The notes under the pieces are model-generated. The model saw nothing but the letters and a program-made list of their open reading frames with translations. It was not told where the DNA came from and made no database searches. Position numbers and translations under genes: made by a program. A stretch of 64,000 nt of DNA from Roseibium sp. Sym1 (GTDB lineage Bacteria; Pseudomonadota; Alphaproteobacteria; Rhizobiales; Stappiaceae). Where the stretch lies: NCBI RefSeq assembly GCF_027359675.1, contig NZ_CP114786.1, forward strand, positions 1,116,001 to 1,180,000. The letters are read 5' to 3'. Shown in pieces: positions 31,620 to 39,674 of this stretch (positions within the stretch are counted from its first letter, which is position 1; each line of letters starts with the position of its first letter).

Positions 31620-33243
31620 ACTGTTCCGCAGTGGCAAGGGCGGCGGCTCGGCACCGGTCGATTATCTGATCGCCTCTCATGTGCTCGCCTATGACGGCAA
31701 TCGCGATCTCATCCGTGACGACGCTGGCGTCCCGCTGATGAAGAGCCGTGATCCGTTGCCGGAGGTGCTGGCAGGCGATCCGGATCATACCCGTGCCCTG
31801 ATCGATGCCTGCCCCCACGCCTGGACGTACCGGGCGGGCGTGATCAGCTTCGACAAGGACGACCACCCGACCGAAGAGCAGCAGCAGGCCGTCATGGACG
31901 CCTTCGACGAACTCGCCTTTGCTGGTCTGGATCGCGACCAGGTCGACATGCTCTGGGTGCGGCACAGCCACGAAGGCCGCGTGGAACTGCATTTCTGCAC
32001 ACCGCGTATGGAGCTCACGTCAGGCAAGAGCCTCAACATCGCCCCGCCTGGCTACCAGAAGGCCATGGATGCCCTGCGAGACATGCTCAACAAAGAGCAT
32101 GGCTGGGCCGATCCGCAAGATCCAGCCAGGTCGCAGGACATCAAGCAGCTTCCGGAAAAGAAGCTTCGTGCCCAGGGGCGCGAGGACATCCAGAACTGGC
32201 TGGAAGACCTGATCGTAGCCGGCCGCATCTCATCTCGGCCGGACATCGTGGCGGCGCTCGAGGGCGCCGGCTTCGAGCTGCCCCGACAGGGCAAAACCTA
32301 TCTCACAGTCAAGGACCCGGACAGCGATACACGCTGGCGGCTCAAGGGAGACATTTTCCATGCAGATTGGACCAGAGAGAAGACCGCTCAGAGAGCGGCT
32401 GAGCGAGAACATCGAGCAGATACACCAGGATCAGAACGCCTCGCTGCTCGAAGCCTTTCAGACCTCCGAGACGAATATTACGCGCATGTTGAAAAGCGCA
32501 GGCTCTACAGTCAGCAAAGATATCCGCTTGTCCCAGGAGCAGCTGAACGCGACCTTAGAAAGGCACTTGAGGTCGAGCGAGGAACAGATCCATCAGCTGA
32601 AAATAAGCATGGCGGAAAACGAGAGATTGGCCGCGAAGAACCGCCTGTTGAAATTGTCATCAGCGGTCCTGGTCTCGGCCGTCCTGACGCTCGGCGGGGT
32701 CTTGTTCCTGAACAATCAGCTGAGATGGGCCCTGATCACCTCAGCCTTCAATCAGACGACCTACACGGACTATCCCATCCTGATCTTCGAAACCCAAACC
32801 GGCTCCTACCAGCGTTGCCGGGACGCAGCCGGACAATTCGCCTGCCAACCGACGGAATAGAGACTTATGACAGACACCAGCCTTCCCTCACCGAACCTAT
32901 CGCGCCAACAAACCCTGACGCCGCTCGAGCGCGGGTTGCTGAGCTTGGTCGAACGCTTGACCAACGCCTTCGAAAATTCGACCGCTCAGCTGGAGCATTT
33001 GGAAAAACGCTCGACCGGCTTGCTGGAAAAGCGGCTGACCGAACTCGAGACACTGCTAGACAGATCCATCAGCTCGCAACGAGCTTTCAACGAGGCCTTG
33101 CTCGACTTGCTCAGTGCACCGGAATCCTCAGGCAGATCGGTGGAAGAGCTTTGCAGGGCTGTGGACGAACTCAAACCGCTTCAAGGCACGTTGAACCAGA
33201 GAAAAAGACGAGAACCAGACGCCCAACCGAATTGGAGAGGTAG
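31609..33243 (+). CDS. mobA: Relaxase (mobilization nuclease)
   Basis: A 544-residue relaxase beginning MLIKLFRSGKGGGSAPVDYL. The metal-binding His motif is in MLWVRHSHEGRVELHF (about residues 113-128), followed by KSLNIAPPGYQKAMDALRDM, both typical of a MOB relaxase family seen in alphaproteobacterial mobilizable islands. It would nick oriT and stay covalently bound for transfer. The C-terminal half (from 32360) completely contains two other genes in a different frame, which may explain its low-complexity, Arg/Pro-rich sequence there. Confidence 0.85.
   Translation: MLIKLFRSGKGGGSAPVDYLIASHVLAYDGNRDLIRDDAGVPLMKSRDPLPEVLAGDPDHTRALIDACPHAWTYRAGVISFDKDDHPTEEQQQAVMDAFDELAFAGLDRDQVDMLWVRHSHEGRVELHFCTPRMELTSGKSLNIAPPGYQKAMDALRDMLNKEHGWADPQDPARSQDIKQLPEKKLRAQGREDIQNWLEDLIVAGRISSRPDIVAALEGAGFELPRQGKTYLTVKDPDSDTRWRLKGDIFHADWTREKTAQRAAEREHRADTPGSERLAARSLSDLRDEYYAHVEKRRLYSQQRYPLVPGAAERDLRKALEVERGTDPSAENKHGGKREIGREEPPVEIVISGPGLGRPDARRGLVPEQSAEMGPDHLSLQSDDLHGLSHPDLRNPNRLLPALPGRSRTIRLPTDGIETYDRHQPSLTEPIAPTNPDAARARVAELGRTLDQRLRKFDRSAGAFGKTLDRLAGKAADRTRDTARQIHQLATSFQRGLARLAQCTGILRQIGGRALQGCGRTQTASRHVEPEKKTRTRRPTELER
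32360..32860 (+). CDS. MbeB-like mobilization protein nested in the relaxase gene
   Basis: A 166-residue protein read in another frame inside the relaxase gene. It has a long coiled-coil-like N-terminal half (IEQIHQDQNASLLEAFQTSE; LSQEQLNATLERHLRSSEEQ) and one clear membrane helix (LLKLSSAVLVSAVLTLGGVLFL, about residues 97-118). This matches the architecture and position of MbeB/MobB in ColE1-type plasmids, where mbeB and mbeD are nested in mbeA. The sequence looks more protein-like than the relaxase frame over the same bases. Confidence 0.68.
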   Translation: MQIGPERRPLRERLSENIEQIHQDQNASLLEAFQTSETNITRMLKSAGSTVSKDIRLSQEQLNATLERHLRSSEEQIHQLKISMAENERLAAKNRLLKLSSAVLVSAVLTLGGVLFLNNQLRWALITSAFNQTTYTDYPILIFETQTGSYQRCRDAAGQFACQPTE

Positions 33244-33247
33244 CTAG
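32867..33247 (+). CDS. MbeD-like mobilization protein nested in the relaxase gene
   Basis: A 126-residue, largely helical protein whose LTPLERGLLSLVERL start resembles the MbeD/MobD family (LxxLExxLLxxLxxL). It starts 6 bases after the MbeB-like stop, in a frame other than the relaxase's, and ends 4 bases after it. It is predicted to be a coiled-coil accessory factor or entry-exclusion-type protein of mobilization. The role is inferred from position and the short motif. Confidence 0.62.
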   Translation: MTDTSLPSPNLSRQQTLTPLERGLLSLVERLTNAFENSTAQLEHLEKRSTGLLEKRLTELETLLDRSISSQRAFNEALLDLLSAPESSGRSVEELCRAVDELKPLQGTLNQRKRREPDAQPNWRGS

Positions 33248-33273
33248 TCCATTTCGTGTCGGTCCTGGATCGC

Positions 33274-33522
33274 TTAGCGCGTCTTATTGGACTGAGAAAG
33301 CACAGACCCGGCAAGCTGTTTCGTTTTGTCACTATATTTATCGCTGGAAAGAACACGCGACGCGATTTCTTCAAGATCAGCTCCGGTCTGCTTACCCGTT
33401 CCAGACTGAGCCAATGCTGAACCTGCAAGTTTCCTTGCAATTGCTGATGAAGTTGGATCGCGGAGAATTTCTGCAGCTTGCGAAGCCACATTCGACGAAG
33501 TTACTTTCTTATTTTTAGGCAT
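33274..33522 (-). CDS. Small conserved-looking protein of unknown function
   Basis: An 82-residue basic protein, MPKNKKVTSSNVASQAAEIL onward, with two similar halves: RDPTSSAIARKLAGSALAQS and SDKYSDKTKQLAGSVLSQS share an AxKxLAGSxLxQS pattern. It is convergent with the mob genes and divergent from the barrel protein at 33745. I do not recognise a function; related short proteins occur in many mobile elements. Confidence 0.6.
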   Translation of the reverse strand: MPKNKKVTSSNVASQAAEILRDPTSSAIARKLAGSALAQSGTGKQTGADLEEIASRVLSSDKYSDKTKQLAGSVLSQSNKTR

Positions 33523-33744
33523 GATTTACTCCTATTAATCGCACCTACTTAGATGGGAACTACTCACACATCCAACAATACATATTTAGGAACATTTCAA
33601 CTTTGTAGACGCTTTTAACATTGGCGTTTCAAAGAGGGCTTGTGGTTAGAGGACGACGCAGACGCACCTGAAACGCCATGCGAAAAGTCAATTAATTGCG
33701 CAATTAAAAAATATATGATAAGGTCAATCCATGGAGGTTTGGAA

Positions 33745-35028
33745 ATGGCCGACAATGTAATTCAGCTTCCTCGTCCACAATCAACGCGCCCTGAAATGGA
33801 ACCGCTCGGGTTGTATCTTCGTGTTGGCAGAAACCAGCACAGGGATTTGCTCGACGTTTTATCTTCTGGAGAGCGAAATTTTCACGGCTTGGTGATTGAT
33901 GCGGGAAACGTCAAGAGGCACGGCGATTTACTAAGTCGCGCCCTCAAAGAGGGTCTCGATGTGGCTCTTGATCCCAAAACACATGCCATGGCACTGCCAG
34001 GTGGCTTTTCTTCAAGTATGACGAATTTGCCATGGGGTCTGGAGAGACACCACAATATTAGAGACTTCGCAGGAGATGCGGGCCGTCAGGTGGCTCACCG
34101 TATTTCGGAGTTTGCTCAAGAGCATAACTTTACGCAAATTTTGGGACCAACTCATTTGCTTAGTGGGCCCAATGACCCTTGGCTCCGTCATGACATCGGC
34201 AATATGGCAGCACTGAAGTATCACCTTCAAAACAGCTCTACCAATATTGAGCTCATATATCCTCTGGCCGTATCGATGCGGGTTCTCAGAAATTTTGCTG
34301 AACGGAGAGCTTTAATAGCCGCGATTTCTGACGCTCCAATGGATGCGCTTTGGCTGCGCGTAGAAAACTTTGGCATGGATGCTACAGGAGAGAAAACAGT
34401 GGCCTATATAGAGGCCGCGCGGGATTTTCACGCACTCGGCATCCCTATAGTTGCTGATCACGTTGGTGGGCTTTGCGGTCTTGGCTTAGTCGCCTCAGGA
34501 AGCGTGGGAGGCTTATCTCATGGAATAACGCTACTAGAAACGTTCAAGGCAAATCATTGGCGCAGACCGCAGAAGTCGGGGGGGGCAACGCCGGCAACAA
34601 GGGTCTATATCCCGCGTCTTGATGTTCATCTAAAAAAGACTGACGCAGATGCATTCCTGAGAAGCTCGACGAGAACACGTGGGCGGTTTGGGTGCACCGA
34701 TACACATTGCTGCCCAGGTGGCATTAGTGACATGTTGGGAAATCCCACCAGACATTTTGTGCACCAAAAGTCGGAACAGATGTCATCAATTGCGGGCATT
34801 CCGGAGTCTGTCAGAGTTCAAGAGTACCTTGATAGATACGTCCGCCCTATTTCCGATGACGTTTCAGCAGCAGCTGGACTTAAAACAATAAGCGATCAAC
34901 TCAAAACCGCCCTCAACAAGAAACAGAAAACATTAGGACGCTACCGCCAAACCTTTGCGCATTTTGCTGAAGCAGATGCGCCTGAAACCGTCGCCAGGAG
35001 GCCAAAGTTACGAAGTGAACGCGATTAA
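33745..35028 (+). CDS. Predicted TIM-barrel protein, possibly TGT-like; unknown function
   Basis: A 427-residue protein with regularly spaced hydrophobic strands followed by helices (GLYLRVG, GLVIDAG, DVALDP, QILGPTHLL, IELIYPLAVS, ALWLRVENFG, IPIVADHVGGLCGLGLVASG, GGLSHGI), which suggests an eight-stranded barrel. A Cys cluster (FGCTDTHCCPGG) follows. The VxGLCGLGLxASG turn and Cys cluster recall tRNA-guanine transglycosylase/DpdA enzymes, but I am not sure. GGAGG lies 7 bases before the chosen ATG. It is followed at 51 bases by a Xre-RES pair, possibly one operon. Confidence 0.55.
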   Translation: MADNVIQLPRPQSTRPEMEPLGLYLRVGRNQHRDLLDVLSSGERNFHGLVIDAGNVKRHGDLLSRALKEGLDVALDPKTHAMALPGGFSSSMTNLPWGLERHHNIRDFAGDAGRQVAHRISEFAQEHNFTQILGPTHLLSGPNDPWLRHDIGNMAALKYHLQNSSTNIELIYPLAVSMRVLRNFAERRALIAAISDAPMDALWLRVENFGMDATGEKTVAYIEAARDFHALGIPIVADHVGGLCGLGLVASGSVGGLSHGITLLETFKANHWRRPQKSGGATPATRVYIPRLDVHLKKTDADAFLRSSTRTRGRFGCTDTHCCPGGISDMLGNPTRHFVHQKSEQMSSIAGIPESVRVQEYLDRYVRPISDDVSAAAGLKTISDQLKTALNKKQKTLGRYRQTFAHFAEADAPETVARRPKLRSERD

Positions 35029-35079
35029 CAATACAAATAAAGTAAACGAAAAGGAACTCAAACAGCAATTGGGTAAACA

Positions 35080-35415
35080 ATGACCGCCGTAGCCCGAAAA
35101 CTCGAATCTATAAAAGAGAAAGCATCGCTTAAGAACGTTGATGTTGCTCAGCTTTTGCACCAAAGACCGGAAACAGTCTCGAGGTGGAACAAAGGGCATG
35201 CTTATCCGCACCGAACGACGGAAAAGCAACTTCTTGAGCTAGAGTATATTGTTGATCAGCTTTCTGACTTGTACGAACCGAATGAAGCGCGGCAATGGCT
35301 GTTTTCGCGCCAAAAACTACTAGAAGGAGAGTCTCCGGCCTCAATGATTCAGAACGGCAGAATCGAAGAAGTGATGAAATTTGTGAATCAGCTTCGGGAT
35401 GCTGTTTACATGTAA
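35080..35415 (+). CDS. Xre/ParS-type antitoxin of a RES toxin
   Basis: A 111-residue protein with an N-terminal helix-turn-helix (NVDVAQLLHQRPETVSRWNK) and the C-terminal DUF2384-type toxin-binding region (RQWLFSRQKLLEGESPASMI, ending RDAVYM). It would neutralise the RES toxin 11 bases downstream and repress the operon. The upstream neighbour is the barrel protein. Confidence 0.85.
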   Translation: MTAVARKLESIKEKASLKNVDVAQLLHQRPETVSRWNKGHAYPHRTTEKQLLELEYIVDQLSDLYEPNEARQWLFSRQKLLEGESPASMIQNGRIEEVMKFVNQLRDAVYM

Positions 35416-35426
35416 TCTGAGGCACT

Positions 35427-35972
35427 ATGATCTACGATCCAGAACTTATTGAACATATTCAAAGCCTTCCATGCGAACGTTTTGACGGGCAGGTGTTTAG
35501 GACGACGGGTTTAAAGTCCGACCCCACAGCCTTCTCGACAAATGGTGGTAGATGGGCTCCTCCTGATGGAAACAATGGGGGGTGCTCCATTCTTTACACG
35601 AGTTTGGAACGAAATGGCGCGCTGGCTGAAGTTGCGTCTTACTTATCGCTGCTCACACCAGTTCCCCAAAAATCACTGGCACTTCATACCTTAGAAGTTG
35701 CGCCCCAAAAAACACTCCGGCTCGCAATCGGTGACTTCTCAAAGCTTGGCATTGATGCGAGCAGCTACAACAAGAGGAATTACGAAAAGACGCAGCTTGT
35801 AGGGGCAGTCATAAATTTCCTGGAGCTGGATGGTTTGATTGCTCCTTCGGCACGCTGGAACTGTGCCAATCTGATGATATTCGGTGACAATTATCCGCTT
35901 GATGCAAAACTGAGAATTGTGTCCACTGAAGAAATCTCATTTGAGGCATGGAACACTTTTGGAAGCGATTAG
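35427..35972 (+). CDS. RES-domain toxin (NAD+ depletion type)
   Basis: A 181-residue RES-domain protein. VFRTTGLKSDPTAFSTNGGR carries the conserved Arg, ILYTSLERNGALAEVASYL the conserved Glu, and the C-terminal half the Ser-containing region. Characterised RES toxins degrade NAD+ and arrest growth. The pair with the Xre antitoxin stabilises mobile elements and sometimes acts in phage defence. Confidence 0.85.
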   Translation: MIYDPELIEHIQSLPCERFDGQVFRTTGLKSDPTAFSTNGGRWAPPDGNNGGCSILYTSLERNGALAEVASYLSLLTPVPQKSLALHTLEVAPQKTLRLAIGDFSKLGIDASSYNKRNYEKTQLVGAVINFLELDGLIAPSARWNCANLMIFGDNYPLDAKLRIVSTEEISFEAWNTFGSD

Positions 35973-36306
35973 CAGCAAATCCATCCGTTAGCTTAAAAAC
36001 ATTCCCAACGCTTTTACCAGCCAGATGTAGAGCCTCCACTTGCAGCAGGAATTGGTAGTAAAAGAAGAAATACTTACAGTTAGCAATCTCACATTAGATG
36101 CGACTTCGTATCAACTGGTGACTCCTATTCAATGATCAGTTTTCAGTGAAGTCGCTCTTCGTTGCAACTTTAAGACGATTTCGATATCCTCGAAGTGAAA
36201 ATGAATAAAATGGAAGAACCTATTACAAGTAATAAATGAGATATTGCTGAATATCTCCAATAAACGACTTAAAATACAATAGGCCCTTAAAAATAGAGAG
36301 GCAATT
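35973..36306. other. AT-rich intergenic region in the island
   Basis: About 330 bases without a supported gene. It changes composition from the RES gene toward an even AT-richer stretch before the P-loop gene, and probably carries that gene's promoter. GAGAGG lies 6 bases before the ATG at 36307. Confidence 0.6.
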
Positions 36307-36885
36307 ATGAAAATTGCACTTACAGGCGCTCATGGAACAGGCAAAACGACACTAACCGATACTTTGCACAAGTCACTATCAGAGTCCTACAATACGAAGG
36401 TTTGCCGTGAGGTCCCGAGAGTAATAATTGAAGCGGTCGGGCAGGATGAATTCTTTAGGCGCGGAAATAACACCCCACTTAGGCAATGTATAGTTTTTCT
36501 GTATCAGATACTCGAGGATCATTTTAAAGGCCTTGAAGCAGAAATTCTAATTTCTGACAGAACAATTATAGATCATCTCGCGTATATGCTGGATCTATTC
36601 CCTGAATTCCAGAATGAGCCAGAATACAAACCAATTCACAAAATGATAGAGCAGTGGATGACGACCTACGACCTAATCTTCAAAGTACCTATTGAGTTTC
36701 AAGTAAAAGACGATGGTGTAAGAGAATCTGATCTGAACTTTCAACAAAAAATAGACAAAAAAATCGACGAACTCTATATAAATTTTGGCATAAGCCCTAA
36801 GATAATCTCAGGATCTGTTGATATGAGAACTAAGTTGGTGTTGGACGAAGTCCTGCCCCAGATGCGTCTCAAGAAATCGACTTAG
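36307..36885 (+). CDS. P-loop nucleotide kinase-like protein
   Basis: A 192-residue P-loop protein. Walker A is GAHGTGKTTLTDTL at residues 7-20; a DR motif in EILISDRTIIDHLAYML resembles the Walker B and lid region of deoxynucleoside/NMP kinases and AAA_28-type proteins. No further domain is visible. It is markedly AT-rich. Its last 78 bases overlap the convergent deoxyribosyltransferase-like gene, suggesting they have moved together. I infer phosphorylation of a nucleoside or nucleotide; the substrate is unknown. Confidence 0.7.
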   Translation: MKIALTGAHGTGKTTLTDTLHKSLSESYNTKVCREVPRVIIEAVGQDEFFRRGNNTPLRQCIVFLYQILEDHFKGLEAEILISDRTIIDHLAYMLDLFPEFQNEPEYKPIHKMIEQWMTTYDLIFKVPIEFQVKDDGVRESDLNFQQKIDKKIDELYINFGISPKIISGSVDMRTKLVLDEVLPQMRLKKST

Positions 36886-37281
36886 GATTTTATCAAGATC
36901 TGCGGTATTTTGATACCGAACAACTTCGTACCCATGCGAGCGGAGCAATCCTTCTAGAAAGCGAGAGCAGCTCTTCGCGTTTTGAAGCAATGGAAGAATT
37001 GGCTTCGTCCATTCGAGGCACATAGCAACTTCAGCCCCGACCCCATGGGATGGTTCATTGAGAAATACTACAACGCCAGTACAATGCTTTATTGCATTTA
37101 AGTCACGTAAAAAAACTTCATCACTCGACATATGAGCGGCCCAAACTGGATCTGTCTGACGATGAGGTAAGTAGGCTGAGACGCCTTTCTTTTCCAATAG
37201 CAAAGCTGTTTCATCGTAAAGCTGGCGGGCTGCTTCTAGATCAGCCGTCGCCTGCAGAGCACCCGAAATGTAATACTTCAC
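36808..37281 (-). CDS. DNPH1/nucleoside 2-deoxyribosyltransferase-like protein
   Basis: A 157-residue protein with the NDT fold signature: N-terminal YYISGALQ, acidic DEVFLRDLNAIKHCTGVVVF, and the active-site stretch NEPSHGVGAEVAMCLEW with the catalytic Glu. The pattern is close to DNPH1 (which hydrolyses 5-hydroxymethyl-dUMP) and MilB (hydroxymethyl-CMP hydrolase). It would cleave the N-glycosidic bond of a nucleotide. It is the last gene of a three-gene minus-strand operon, starting 2 bases after the ImmA/IrrE stop. Confidence 0.8.
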   Translation of the reverse strand: MKYYISGALQATADLEAARQLYDETALLLEKKGVSAYLPHRQTDPVWAAHMSSDEVFLRDLNAIKHCTGVVVFLNEPSHGVGAEVAMCLEWTKPILPLLQNAKSCSRFLEGLLRSHGYEVVRYQNTADLDKILSRFLETHLGQDFVQHQLSSHINRS

Positions 37282-37283
37282 TT

Positions 37284-38240
37284 CTACGCCTCCTGGCTCT
37301 GAAATAAAGCTCTATCGAATTTGCCTTTAGCAGCACAGACGATGGCAGTTCCAATATCTACTCCTCCTAGGATCTCTCCAACTTTTGGTTCGGAGGCGTG
37401 GAACATATCTTTCTGACGCGGGCCGAATATCCAGGGCATCGACCTGCCTTCAAGCGCCCACCTCTTTTCGCCTAGCGAAATAGAAACATTCTCAAAGTCT
37501 CCGTTTCCGCTCAGCTTTATGTGCTTCATGGTACAGCCACGCGGCAACCACGGCCTGTTACCTTCATTTGAATAGTACGATGAACAGAAAAAAACTCTAG
37601 GCTCGCATTTTTCACGACTATGGCGACGGTGGTTCCGAATGGTAAAAATCGCTCCACCAGGCAACAGATCATTTGTAGCCCTCAAAACGGCCATCTCCGA
37701 GGTATCAAAACGATCCGCAATACGTCGAATTGTGCCTTGAGAAAATCCTTCATTTCGAAGTACTTCAGTAAGCCGCGTGCGAGGTAACAGCAAATGAGAG
37801 GCAGTATAATCACATAGATCTTCAACGTATCGATAAGACGCTTCATCTTGATAAGTAAGCTCAACTATTCTCGCACCTAATGTTCTAAGGAGAACAATGT
37901 GTGCAAATTCATGCGCAATAGAAAATCTCCACCGTCTATACATACCACTACGCCCACGGAAATTCACCTTGGGAACTTCGAGTACAAGCTTGTCCTTACG
38001 CAAGCTAACAGATGCCTCCGCCGCGCCAGAGTTCGTATCTTCATATTCAAATGAGACTCCTAGCACATCGAGGAGAGGCTTGATTTTGTAGGGTGGTTCT
38101 TTCTGTTTAGACGCTTTTATTACGGTTGAACAAAGGCGACGCATAGCTGTTTGCGCATCAGGGGCTCCCGTTGCTTTACGTAGCCTTGCTTCTATCTCGG
38201 TTATTGCTGTGCTCACTCCTTGCGAAGCTACAGAAGTCAT
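37284..38240 (-). CDS. ImmA/IrrE-family metallopeptidase
   Basis: A 318-residue protein with the zinc motif HEFAH (in RRWRFSIAHEFAHIVLL, about residues 107-123) and downstream DYTASHLLLPRTRL, typical of ImmA/IrrE (COG2856). Such peptidases usually cleave a repressor or sense damage. The C-terminal 130 residues contain several Cys (KCEPRVFFCSSYY; PRGCTM), perhaps a sensor domain. It overlaps the thymidylate-synthase-like stop by ATGA and is immediately followed by the DNPH1-like gene, so the three are coupled. Confidence 0.85.
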   Translation of the reverse strand: MTSVASQGVSTAITEIEARLRKATGAPDAQTAMRRLCSTVIKASKQKEPPYKIKPLLDVLGVSFEYEDTNSGAAEASVSLRKDKLVLEVPKVNFRGRSGMYRRWRFSIAHEFAHIVLLRTLGARIVELTYQDEASYRYVEDLCDYTASHLLLPRTRLTEVLRNEGFSQGTIRRIADRFDTSEMAVLRATNDLLPGGAIFTIRNHRRHSREKCEPRVFFCSSYYSNEGNRPWLPRGCTMKHIKLSGNGDFENVSISLGEKRWALEGRSMPWIFGPRQKDMFHASEPKVGEILGGVDIGTAIVCAAKGKFDRALFQSQEA

Positions 38241-39532
38241 TTCTTATCTCGAACATCTGCAAGAATTGCAGCAAAATCGGACTTACTAACCTCGACCTCC
38301 AAGCCTCTCGCCGCGAGACGAGAAACAATACGTTCTTGCATTTCTAACAGTTCATCCGCAGAAAATCGCTCGCCGGCCGCTTGTTCGTATTCTACGGCTC
38401 GCTGTCGAAATGATGCACCTGTTTTGGTTCGATGTAACGTCACGATGTTGTCAGTTTTCTGCATCACATCAAGCAAAGGAAGGTCAGAAGACTCGAAGGT
38501 GCCTTCACTTTCGCCACTTGAAGACCATTTCACTAACTTAGCCAGATTTGGATCCATCGCCGCCTTAAGAGAATTTGCCCCCTCTTTAGAGCATCTTTGA
38601 TTTACAACTGTTGCCAGCAACAAAAAAGCCATCTGTTGCCAGTAAGTACTGAATTCAGCTCTAATCTTTTCAACTTCTTCTTCGATGGTTCCATCCGAAA
38701 TGGCTTCAGATCTGTGGCGCATATCTGCCTCGAAGTGCACCAATCGCCGTATCTCATCCAGAGGTGCTGGATCAGAAGGCATTTGGGGCATTTCGACGGA
38801 CTTCGTTTCTCCACCTGCGGATACAATCTTTTCAGATAGCTCGCGCATTTTCTCGTAGACGTGCATTGAGGCCGCATAGTGGCTCAGTTGCGCCATATCC
38901 ACATTGCATTCCGCTGCAACGACTTCCGCTAATAGGGAAAACTCAAAAATGTTAAATGGTAACAATGTGGTTGCGTTGTTCGACCTCATTATCACTTGGG
39001 TATGAAGTTTTTCATTGCGAATATGAAAGAACATCCCAAATGCGCATGGGATGTCATTTGAATTTCGGACAGTATCTGTCGGCTGATAGATTGCAATAGC
39101 AGCTCTGCGAGAGTTCTTATCCTCTTTTAGACGCGCTATAACTCCCTGCAACTGGTCTATTCCTGGATGCGCCTGTCTAATTCTTGCACCGTACGACGAC
39201 CCCGGCACGATAATCTCGTCATCAGTAAATTGTCTCACGCGGGGTTCGTAGAACGCAATGTCAGCGAGTCGATTGTTGCCAGAAATCATCCAAACGAAAC
39301 GCGCGACCGCTACCGGCAGATTGAGCGAGAAAACTTCATTAGCAACTATGCGATGCCTGGGATTTGATATTTCAAACCTATATGCAAGCTGTTCCGTGGT
39401 ATCTGAGTCCCGAACCTTTTCAGCTCCGGTAGTTACAGCTTCCACTTTTGGTGCCTTCAAAATTTCGAGCAATACGCGTCGGAATGCTGCGTCTGAGGAC
39501 CCTTCTGTAAATATTTCCTCTGAAAAAAACAT
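38237..39532 (-). CDS. Thymidylate synthase-like protein with C-terminal extension
   Basis: A 431-residue protein. Residues about 1-235 match the ThyA/hydroxymethylase fold: SSYGARIR, KNSRRAAIAIYQP (paired Arg), catalytic Cys in DIPCAFGMFFH, MRSNNATTLLPFNIFEF and SMHVYEKM. Compared by eye with E. coli ThyA, Cys146, Asn177, His207 and Tyr209 are kept. The Glu58 position appears as Arg and Asp169 as Asn. The retained Asn177 equivalent favours a uracil nucleotide. Residues 240-431 are a helical extension of unknown role. It probably makes a modified pyrimidine nucleotide rather than dTMP. Confidence 0.75.
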   Translation of the reverse strand: MFFSEEIFTEGSSDAAFRRVLLEILKAPKVEAVTTGAEKVRDSDTTEQLAYRFEISNPRHRIVANEVFSLNLPVAVARFVWMISGNNRLADIAFYEPRVRQFTDDEIIVPGSSYGARIRQAHPGIDQLQGVIARLKEDKNSRRAAIAIYQPTDTVRNSNDIPCAFGMFFHIRNEKLHTQVIMRSNNATTLLPFNIFEFSLLAEVVAAECNVDMAQLSHYAASMHVYEKMRELSEKIVSAGGETKSVEMPQMPSDPAPLDEIRRLVHFEADMRHRSEAISDGTIEEEVEKIRAEFSTYWQQMAFLLLATVVNQRCSKEGANSLKAAMDPNLAKLVKWSSSGESEGTFESSDLPLLDVMQKTDNIVTLHRTKTGASFRQRAVEYEQAAGERFSADELLEMQERIVSRLAARGLEVEVSKSDFAAILADVRDKK

Positions 39533-39674
39533 ACTATTATCTCCTCCTTTGCCTGGCATGATACCCGTGCAATGTTTTTGGGACGAAATCTAGATACGCA
39601 TACTCAGGTAAGAAGTTACTACACTCCAGTTGGCAGACGAAGAGATTCTTGCAGCTACCTTAGGAGTTCAATGG

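Noticed and set aside
36307..39532. Retron with NDT effector, or CBASS/Thoeris-type system
   Set aside because: No reverse transcriptase, cyclase, TIR or SMODS-like protein is encoded nearby, so known classes do not fit.
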